Source: Verrucomicrobiota bacterium (GTDB lineage Bacteria > Verrucomicrobiota > Verrucomicrobiia > Verrucomicrobiales > Akkermansiaceae). Taken from it: a DNA stretch of 11,696 nt. The stretch spans positions 1 through 11,696 of the forward strand of contig VFJU01000246.1 of NCBI GenBank assembly GCA_009885905.1, in the 5' to 3' direction. Both the position numbers and the translations under genes were made by a program. The notes under the pieces were generated by a model that worked only from the letters and a program-made list of their open reading frames with translations, searched no databases and was not told where the DNA came from. This document shows positions 6,418 to 11,696 of this stretch, one piece after another; position 1 is the first letter of the stretch; each line of letters begins with the position of its first letter.

Positions 6418-7506
6418 ATGTCAGAATTTCTCGTCATTCCACGCAAAGACCACGACAACCTTGTTTCCAAAGCCTATCAATCGCGCGGATACACCGCCGA
6501 TGAAGCCGCAGAAGGGGCAAAACTCGCCGCCGAAGCCGCCCGTCACGGCATTCGCACCCACCACGCACTCAAGGCCTTGCACCTTGACCACCTATTTGGT
6601 TCCGCTGCAGGTGGCTGTGTTCCGGGCGCGGAAATCGAGGTCTTACCATCGCGCTTCCCGGCCTCTGAACGCTGGAATGCTAACAAAAAGCTCGGCCAAT
6701 CGGTCGCCTACCGCGCCATCGACCGCGCCATCGAGCTTGCCGATCAATACGGTATCGCCCAAATCGCGGTGGACAATGCATTCCACTACCTCTGGGGCGG
6801 CGGCTACGTGATGGAAGCCGCAGAGCGTGGCTACTATGCTTATACGAACTGCACATCCGCTCTAGCAGAAGTGGTACCGTTCGGTGGAAAATTTCCTACC
6901 CTTGGAACCAACCCGCACTCGTGGGGTATCCCAAGCACCGAAGCGAATGGATTTCCAATCGTCATGGACTGGGCCACCTCCACCGTTGCCATGGGTCGCG
7001 TCCAAGCCTTGAAGCGCGAGGGAAAAATGCTTCCTCCCGGCGCGGCGGTCGATGCGAATGGCCAACCAACGAACGACCCTAACGAAGTCGTCGCACTTCT
7101 CCCCTTCGGCGGTCACAAGGGCTACGGCATGTCGCTGCTCAACGAAATTTTTGGCGGACTCATCGGCGGATCGCTTCCAACCATCCGTGGTCGTAAGCTC
7201 ACCGCAGACGGTGAGAAAAACACACCGGTTTTCTATTTCCAAGTCATCCACCCTGACGCGATCTCCGGCGGCAACTTCGCCCAAGGTCGCAATCAGATTC
7301 AAAACCTCAAGGCAGTCATCGACGACATTCTAGGCCACGGCAATGAGGCATCGATGCTCCCCGGCCAAATCGAAGCTGGCGCCCGCAAACGCTCGGACGC
7401 AGCTGGCGGATTGCTTTTCACCGAGGCTGAAATCGGCGAGTTCAACGAAATCAACGCTGAACTCGGCTTGCCAGCATGGGATTTGAGCAAACTTGCGGAA
7501 GCTTGA
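6418..7506 (+). CDS. Ldh_2-family NAD(P)-dependent 2-hydroxyacid dehydrogenase (malate/L-lactate type)
   Basis: This 362-residue protein belongs to the malate/L-lactate/ureidoglycolate dehydrogenase family, a fold distinct from classical Rossmann lactate dehydrogenases that oxidises 2-hydroxyacids or reduces 2-oxoacids with NAD(P). Landmarks are the N-terminal helical domain with HGIRTHHALK (43-52, matching the family GxxSHG segment), His123 in NAFHYLWGGG (family NSNHFG region), GTNPHSWGIP (163-172, normally GTNPIAFAIP), the cofactor-region stretch MDWATS (183-188) and GGHKGYGMSLLNEI (231-244). The catalytic His, Asn-Pro and Gly-Gly-His-Lys elements are kept, but the residues around them differ from the textbook enzymes, so the substrate may differ. 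The start is ATG 6418. It stands alone on this strand between a terminator and the convergent SOD gene, with only 17 bases between the two stop codons. Confidence 0.9.
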   Translation: MSEFLVIPRKDHDNLVSKAYQSRGYTADEAAEGAKLAAEAARHGIRTHHALKALHLDHLFGSAAGGCVPGAEIEVLPSRFPASERWNANKKLGQSVAYRAIDRAIELADQYGIAQIAVDNAFHYLWGGGYVMEAAERGYYAYTNCTSALAEVVPFGGKFPTLGTNPHSWGIPSTEANGFPIVMDWATSTVAMGRVQALKREGKMLPPGAAVDANGQPTNDPNEVVALLPFGGHKGYGMSLLNEIFGGLIGGSLPTIRGRKLTADGEKNTPVFYFQVIHPDAISGGNFAQGRNQIQNLKAVIDDILGHGNEASMLPGQIEAGARKRSDAAGGLLFTEAEIGEFNEINAELGLPAWDLSKLAEA

Positions 7507-7523
7507 GAAAGATAGGTTTGTCC

Positions 7524-8261
7524 TCAAGATGACTCTTTGAAGCGCTCAGACACCGCAGCCCAGTTCACCACATTCCACCAAGCAGCGATGTAGTCGGGGC
7601 GGCGATTCTGATAGTGGAGATAATAAGCGTGCTCCCAAACATCCAGGCCTAGCAACGCCGTGCCAAGATCTACTTCTGGAACAATACCCTTCATCAGCGG
7701 GTTGTCTTGGTTGGCGGTGCTAGTGATTTTAAGTTTGCCATCTTTCGCGACGAGCCAAGCCCAACCAGAACCGAAGCGCTTGGTGGCGGCTTCTCCAAAA
7801 GCTATTTTGAATGCTTCCATCGAACCAAATGCCGCGTTGATAGCAGCGGTTAGATCTGGCGAAGGCACGCCTGATTTTCCTGCTGGCGCGAGAGTTTTCC
7901 AGAAAAAATCATGGTTCCAGTGACCGCCTCCATTGTTGCGAAGTGTGGTTCGCAGTGCTTCATCAGGAACTGCCGGAAGACTCTTAAGCAGCTCATCAAG
8001 TGGCACCTGAGCGAGGGCCGGAGCGCTGGCGAGGGCAGCGTTGAGATTTTTAATATAGGCAGCATGATGTTTGTCATGATGAATTTCCATCGTTGCGGTA
8101 TCAATGTGGGGTTCCAATGCATCGAATGCGTAAGGCAACGCGGGCAACTGATAGGGCGCAACTGAACTGGCCTTGGCAGTAGATGGCAGCACTGCTGCCG
8201 CAACTGCGAGCGTGCTGAGTTTCACAAAACGGCGGCGATCTGTTTGCATTGTATTTTTCAT
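7524..8261 (-). CDS. sodA: Superoxide dismutase, Mn-type, with Tat signal peptide
   Basis: This enzyme converts superoxide to oxygen and hydrogen peroxide. The 245-residue precursor begins with a twin-arginine signal: DRRRFVKLS at 8-16, a hydrophobic core at about 17-26 and an AKA site before residue 32, so the folded metalloprotein is predicted to cross the inner membrane via Tat. The mature part is a full Fe/Mn SOD with all four metal ligands: His61, His117, Asp207 and His211 (DVWEHAYY). Gln185 in ANQDNPL together with GGGH at 111-114 is the Mn-type pattern, as opposed to the Fe-type Gln next to the WNH motif. Cambialistic use of either metal cannot be excluded. The start is ATG 8261; ATG 8249 would still include the twin arginines. 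It lies 30 bases downstream of the second ROK kinase gene and is probably co-transcribed with it. Confidence 0.95.
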   Translation of the reverse strand: MKNTMQTDRRRFVKLSTLAVAAAVLPSTAKASSVAPYQLPALPYAFDALEPHIDTATMEIHHDKHHAAYIKNLNAALASAPALAQVPLDELLKSLPAVPDEALRTTLRNNGGGHWNHDFFWKTLAPAGKSGVPSPDLTAAINAAFGSMEAFKIAFGEAATKRFGSGWAWLVAKDGKLKITSTANQDNPLMKGIVPEVDLGTALLGLDVWEHAYYLHYQNRRPDYIAAWWNVVNWAAVSERFKESS

Positions 8262-8291
8262 GTTAATTTTCAGTTAGTATTCGTAAAAAAA

Positions 8292-9239
8292 TCATTTTCC
8301 TTCGACAAGAAAATCTCTCGCAAGAGCCGCTGCACCGATGACGCCGGCTTCGTGACCAAATGCAGCTGGCATGATCCGCAACTGGTCTTTGAAGTTACCG
8401 GACAGCTGAGCGAAAAGATATTTTTTAAATGGCTCCAGCAACAAAGCTCCCGCACGTGCGACGCCGCCACCGATAACAATCGCTTCTGGATTGAGCAGCC
8501 AACAACCATTCATCACCGCTGTGGCCAATTTTCGGCCAATTTCATTCCACTGATCACTCGCAATCAGGTCCCCTTGGTGAGCTGCTGCTGCCAAGGCCGC
8601 AGGAGAACAATCATCTAGCGACTTTAGAATTCCAACGGCCGCATAAGCCGCATGGGCACTGGCAGTGATTTCACGATTCCCAACGTATTTTTCTAAAGCC
8701 CCTAAATTTCCGTAATTGCCAGGCAGGCCTTGGTAGTCGATCGAACTCTGACCGAATTCTCCGGCACCATAGCAAGCTCCACGAATCATCTGACCGTTTG
8801 CGATGACTCCCCCACCCACTCCGGTTCCCAAAGAAACAAAAAGCACATGCCGAAATCCTCTTCCTGCGCCACATTTCCACTCCGCGATCGCCATGCAATT
8901 TGCATCATTATCGACCCACACTGGCAGGCCGATTTTTTCCTCGAGAATTTTTTTTAGCGGAACCTCCGCCCATCCCCTAACATTAGTTAGATTTATCACC
9001 AAACCTTTTTCAAAATCGACAAAACCTGGCATCCCAACCCCCACCGCCGCAATGTTAGGGTGACGTGCACGCAGATCTTCGACCGAGCGGACGATTTCAG
9101 ATATCAGCTCGTCATGTCCATCAAACTCTTGGGTCGCAATCGGTGGCGCGTGATCAATGATGTGACTTTGAAAAACGACCGCCAATTTCACCGAGGTCCC
9201 ACCAAAATCAATTCCGATCGTCAAAGGTTCACCATTCAT
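8292..9239 (-). CDS. ROK-family kinase lacking the zinc site
   Basis: This 315-residue ROK protein has the phosphate-binding motif DFGGTS at 11-16, catalytic Asp112 in NDAN, a second phosphate loop SLGTGVGGG at 136-144 and a VIGGG adenosine motif, so kinase activity is plausible. The zinc site, nearly universal in the family, is missing: the expected His is Gln164 (EFGQ), and the three cysteines of CxCGxxGC are Gly174, Tyr176 and Ala181, while the following Glu183 stays. Replacement is complete without an indel, which suggests a stable sub-lineage and not decay. ATG 9239 is chosen; TTG 9248 would add three residues. It is 57 bases from coaX upstream and 30 from SOD downstream. Glucokinase or another hexose kinase is likely, with the sugar unknown. 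It is clearly different from the zinc-containing ROK kinase at the left of the window. Confidence 0.88.
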   Translation of the reverse strand: MNGEPLTIGIDFGGTSVKLAVVFQSHIIDHAPPIATQEFDGHDELISEIVRSVEDLRARHPNIAAVGVGMPGFVDFEKGLVINLTNVRGWAEVPLKKILEEKIGLPVWVDNDANCMAIAEWKCGAGRGFRHVLFVSLGTGVGGGVIANGQMIRGACYGAGEFGQSSIDYQGLPGNYGNLGALEKYVGNREITASAHAAYAAVGILKSLDDCSPAALAAAAHQGDLIASDQWNEIGRKLATAVMNGCWLLNPEAIVIGGGVARAGALLLEPFKKYLFAQLSGNFKDQLRIMPAAFGHEAGVIGAAALARDFLVEGK

Positions 9240-9240
9240 T

Positions 9241-9246
9241 TCCTCC
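9241..9246 (-). promoter_or_regulatory. Shine-Dalgarno sequence close to the ROK kinase start
   Basis: GGAGGA on the minus strand is the only strong Shine-Dalgarno match seen at a gene start in this window. From its GGAGG core there are only 2 bases to ATG 9239, shorter than the usual 5-9. An ATG at 9235 is better spaced, but it is out of frame and opens only four codons. The short spacing may lower initiation. Confidence 0.45.
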
Positions 9247-9296
9247 AAAGACCTATCGCATCAAATACAAATGGCACGTTTTTTGCGACGCGACAG

Positions 9297-10034
9297 TCAC
9301 AAAAAAACCCGTGCTGCCACCTGCCGAAGTCCGTCGAGCGTGATGTCGGGATCGACGATTGAAATTTCTGAAACCCCATGAGCGATTAAAACTGCATCGC
9401 CGCCAGTCGCCACGATCCATGGTTGACCAGGAAGTTCTTGACAAATTCTAGCAAGGATCTCCTTAACCAGACCGCGGTAGCCGAAAATAGCACCCACCTG
9501 CATGGCGTGAACCGTGGATTTACCGATCGCGGAGCAAGGTTCGGAGAGTTCGATGACAGGCAGCAACGCGGTTTTTTTGGATAAATAGCCCGACATCGCG
9601 CCCAAGCCTGGTGCGATTACACCCCCGCAATAGGCTGGCTCGGCAGAGATCACGTCGAATGTCACTGCTGTGCCAAAGTCGATAATTATGGCAGGCACCC
9701 CGTGGCGGGACAACACACCTGCAGAGTTGGCAAGGCGATCTGCTCCGATCTGTTCGGGATTCGGATAGTCAATTCCCATTCCAAGCGGACTCAGGTGGCT
9801 GAGAAAATGCAACGGACACCTCGAGAAAAAATAGGAATTTAATATCGCTGCCTTGAGAGGTACCACGGAGCAAATCATCACCGCATCGTATACAATATTT
9901 TCTAACAAACTATCTAACGTCTCGAATGAAATCTCATCCGTCATTAGAACCTCGCGCCATGACAGTAAACACTCAGCATTTCCGAGTGCAAATTTTGTAC
10001 GCGTGTTTGAGTTGTCTATGAGAAGCCAGATCAT
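9297..10034 (-). CDS. coaX: Type III pantothenate kinase
   Basis: CoaX catalyses the ATP-dependent phosphorylation of pantothenate, the first step of coenzyme A synthesis, in the cytoplasm. The 245-residue protein has the N-terminal phosphate motif as DNSNTRTK (7-14), GADR at 97-100 with the presumed catalytic Asp99, IDFGTAVTFD at 118-127, GGVIAPGLGAMSGYL at 137-151 and the late TGGDA nucleotide-site motif. Family members usually have DxGNT; here Gly is Ser9. Its length is normal for the family (about 240-260). The start is ATG 10034, only 7 bases after the stop of the preceding small gene, inside a repeated sequence, with no Shine-Dalgarno match. It is probably co-transcribed with the upstream small gene and perhaps with the ROK kinase and SOD genes downstream. 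Confidence 0.94.
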   Translation of the reverse strand: MIWLLIDNSNTRTKFALGNAECLLSWREVLMTDEISFETLDSLLENIVYDAVMICSVVPLKAAILNSYFFSRCPLHFLSHLSPLGMGIDYPNPEQIGADRLANSAGVLSRHGVPAIIIDFGTAVTFDVISAEPAYCGGVIAPGLGAMSGYLSKKTALLPVIELSEPCSAIGKSTVHAMQVGAIFGYRGLVKEILARICQELPGQPWIVATGGDAVLIAHGVSEISIVDPDITLDGLRQVAARVFL

Positions 10035-10056
10035 TGGTTCGTTACCATTGGTTCGT
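10032..10056. repeat. 11-base direct repeat at the small-gene/coaX junction
   Basis: CATTGGTTCGT occurs at 10032-10042 and again at 10046-10056, a period of 14 bases. On the minus strand the first-read copy encodes the last residues of the upstream protein, and the second spans its stop region and contains the coaX start codon. It looks like a local tandem duplication. Confidence 0.85.
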
Positions 10057-10491
10057 GGTGAAATTGCGGTAATTGGATTTCCCTAAATCCGGAATACCAC
10101 TTTCAGATTTGATACTGAGGGAACCGTCGTTCACATGCAGAGTGAGAAATCCATCAAGGTCTTCTGAGTTCAACCAGAATTTCCACCAAATTTCGGTGAT
10201 CACCTTTTCGTTAGAACCCACCAACGTAGTGTCGGCAGGGTCAAGCTTTACGCCGTGTGATGTCTCAAGGCAGACTTTTTTTTGTAGATGATGAGGCAGA
10301 TCGGAATTCGCTTTCCAATGCACGTTCACCCAGAAATACGCTTGATCTTGCGTGACGAGAACCGAAACAACTTCCCCACGTGCTCTCGGATCAAGCCCCC
10401 ATGCGTAAGGCCGCATCCAAGTCCACGCAGCAAAGACTGCGGATGCCAAGAGGCAAAAAACGAGCACGTATCGTAGAGTATGACGCTTCAC
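10042..10491 (-). CDS. Small membrane-anchored or exported protein of unknown function
   Basis: I do not recognise a family. From GTG 10491 the protein has 149 residues: a basic start (VKRHTLR), a hydrophobic segment at about 8-24 that can serve as an uncleaved anchor or signal peptide, then a soluble domain of about 120 residues rich in aromatics and beta-type sequence (YFWVNVHW, EIWWKFWLN), presumably periplasmic. It contains no obvious catalytic motif. The frame stays open upstream to 10575, but that extension would cross the amt terminator at 10528-10559, so a start there is unlikely. GTG 10491 directly precedes the basic-hydrophobic N-terminus. It is followed by coaX after 7 bases, suggesting co-transcription. 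A link to coenzyme A synthesis is not implied by sequence. Confidence 0.7.
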   Translation of the reverse strand: MKRHTLRYVLVFCLLASAVFAAWTWMRPYAWGLDPRARGEVVSVLVTQDQAYFWVNVHWKANSDLPHHLQKKVCLETSHGVKLDPADTTLVGSNEKVITEIWWKFWLNSEDLDGFLTLHVNDGSLSIKSESGIPDLGKSNYRNFTTNQW

Positions 10492-10527
10492 ATAAGTAGA
10501 GGAACCTGATTGAAGCCGCGCTGCAAA

Positions 10528-10559
10528 CGAAAACGGGCGGACCGTTACCGATCCGCCCG
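10528..10559 (-). terminator. Rho-independent terminator of the ammonium transporter gene
   Basis: Read on the minus strand, an 8-base GC-rich stem CGGGCGGA/TCCGCCCG (10559-10552 and 10541-10534) closes a 10-base loop and is followed by TTTTCGTTT. It lies about 20 bases after the amt stop codon. It separates amt from the small gene and coaX. Confidence 0.85.
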
Positions 10560-10578
10560 CGCAATCATAAAACAAAAC

Positions 10579-11696
10579 TCAGTAGTCGTAGCCTTCTTCG
10601 CCGTGGTCACTGATGTCGAGACCAGCGTTTTCGGCTTCAGAAGTAGGACGTAGACCGATCAATACTTTCACCACCATGGCGATAATAACTGTTCCGATAA
10701 TAGAGAGCGCTAACGTGATGCCAATCGCGATCAACTGTTGGCCAAGTAATCCACCATTTGCGACGAGCTTGTCCAAGCCATTAGTCGCTGCGTAAGTATT
10801 TGCTTCAGTTAGATTTCCATTGACAGAACTCGTGGCGAGCACACCCGTCAAAATCGCGCCGAGAGTACCACCGATCGCATGAATTCCAAACGTATCGAGT
10901 GCGTCGTCGTAACCGAGTGCACCTTTGACATGCATCACAAAGATGTAAGGAACGATTGCCGCAAGCACCCCGATGATCATCGCACCGGTAGCGTCAACAA
11001 ATCCGCAAGCGGGAGTGATCACAACAAGACCCGCAACCACACCCGAGCACATGCCGAGAATGGATGCATGACCTTTGAGAATTTTTTCCAAGATCGCCCA
11101 AACGAAACCGGCCGTGGCTGCCGCGAGTGTGGTGGTCATGAAGGCGTTGGCGGAGACGCCGTCAGCTGCTAGAGCAGAACCCGCATTGAATCCATACCAA
11201 CCAACCCAGAGCATTCCTGTACCCACCATGCAGAGAACCATGCTATGAGGGGACATTTTTTCCTTACCGAAGCCCATACGCTTGCCGAGGATCATGCAGA
11301 GAATGAGCGCGCTCCAACCAGAGGTCATGTGAACGACGGTACCACCCGCGAAGTCGATGGCCTTAACCGCTGCGTCCCCATTCCAAACTCCGTTCATCAA
11401 TCCGGTCACGCCCCAGATCATGTGGGCCATTGGGATATAAACCACGAACATCCAGATGAAAATGAAAGCCATGATCGCGGAAAATTTCATCCGCTCAGCA
11501 ATGGCTCCAATGATCAACGCCGGGGTGATGATCGCAAACATCAATTGATACATTGAAAACACATTTTGCGAAATCCAGTAACAGTAATCTGTGTTCGGCG
11601 CACTCGTCACGCCCTTGAGGAAAAAGAATTCCGTCCCACCAAGGAATGGCGAATTAAAGCTTTTGCCGAAAACTAAACTGTAGCCAACCGCCCACC
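10579..11696 (-). CDS. amt: Ammonium transporter Amt (N-terminus beyond window edge)
   Basis: Amt/MEP/Rh proteins are trimeric inner-membrane channels that import ammonium/ammonia. The frame is open from the right edge to the stop at 10579, giving 372 residues of an expected 420-480; the first membrane spans and true start are outside. The visible part begins with the family stretch GYSLVFG. The twin pore histidines are both present: the codon at 11331-11329 in TVVHMTSG and the codon at 10881-10879 in FGIHAIGG. DFAGG precedes the first His, and a GWYGFNAGSAL segment lines the pore. The cytoplasmic tail ends with GLDISDHGEEGYDY, the conserved Amt C-terminus that allosterically couples subunits and contacts PII protein in other species. 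No glnK (PII) gene is seen on the downstream side; the upstream side is not visible. A terminator follows directly. Confidence 0.96.
   Translation of the reverse strand, partial: WAVGYSLVFGKSFNSPFLGGTEFFFLKGVTSAPNTDYCYWISQNVFSMYQLMFAIITPALIIGAIAERMKFSAIMAFIFIWMFVVYIPMAHMIWGVTGLMNGVWNGDAAVKAIDFAGGTVVHMTSGWSALILCMILGKRMGFGKEKMSPHSMVLCMVGTGMLWVGWYGFNAGSALAADGVSANAFMTTTLAAATAGFVWAILEKILKGHASILGMCSGVVAGLVVITPACGFVDATGAMIIGVLAAIVPYIFVMHVKGALGYDDALDTFGIHAIGGTLGAILTGVLATSSVNGNLTEANTYAATNGLDKLVANGGLLGQQLIAIGITLALSIIGTVIIAMVVKVLIGLRPTSEAENAGLDISDHGEEGYDY

Noticed and set aside
6862..7302. 146-codon minus-strand frame inside the dehydrogenase gene.
   Set aside because: The plus-strand protein is a conserved Ldh_2 enzyme; the antisense frame shows no coherent family.
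7502..7528. CTTGAG/CTCAAG inverted repeat spanning the ends of the Ldh_2 and SOD genes, possible two-way terminator.
   Set aside because: The stem has only 6 pairs, with a 15-base loop and no adjacent T tract; it lies mostly within coding sequence.
9279..9306. Stem with six T on the left and a run of A on the right around the coaX stop codon, possible terminator.
   Set aside because: On either strand the T run is in the 5' arm and no T run follows the stem, so it does not fit a rho-independent terminator. It contains a C-A mismatch and is mostly A-T pairs.

Overview
The window looks like a chromosomal segment of a Gram-negative bacterium of moderate G+C content. The likeliest source is a member of the Verrucomicrobiota (Verrucomicrobiales-like). 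This is inferred from the mix of families, from starts that mostly lack a Shine-Dalgarno sequence (GTG starts included), and from the style of the predicted proteins; no marker gene proves it. There are no rRNA or tRNA genes, CRISPR arrays, insertion sequences or phage genes. Nearly every stretch is coding, and no intergenic gap exceeds about 205 bases.

Left part (1-3308): a partial FAD-dependent amine/D-amino-acid oxidoreductase on the minus strand runs off the left edge. It is divergent from a zinc-motif ROK sugar kinase on the plus strand. The kinase ends tail to tail with lgt (prolipoprotein diacylglyceryl transferase, minus strand), and the two genes overlap by 19 bases.

Centre-left (3392-6297): a compact plus-strand unit encodes a small 93-residue protein of unknown function, a TatD-type metal hydrolase (EboB-like), a xylose-isomerase-like barrel protein matching EboE, and a cyclophilin peptidyl-prolyl isomerase. 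A strong hairpin terminator ends it. The EboB/EboE pair belongs to the ebo gene set, known from cyanobacteria, some algae and scattered bacteria and linked to movement of a metabolite precursor toward the periplasm. Here the pair has no adjacent prenyltransferase (EboC) or dehydroquinate-synthase-like (EboD) gene. This is the least understood system in the window.

Centre-right (6418-9239): a plus-strand Ldh_2-family NAD(P)-dependent dehydrogenase ends close to a minus-strand gene for a Tat-exported Mn-type superoxide dismutase. Directly upstream of that gene is a second ROK kinase that has lost its whole zinc site.

Right part (9297-11696): coaX (type III pantothenate kinase) follows a small single-span membrane or exported protein of unknown function. 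An 11-base direct repeat lies at their junction. Upstream is a terminator for the ammonium transporter gene amt, whose 5' end runs off the right edge. The minus-strand series small protein - coaX - ROK kinase - SOD could be one transcription unit.
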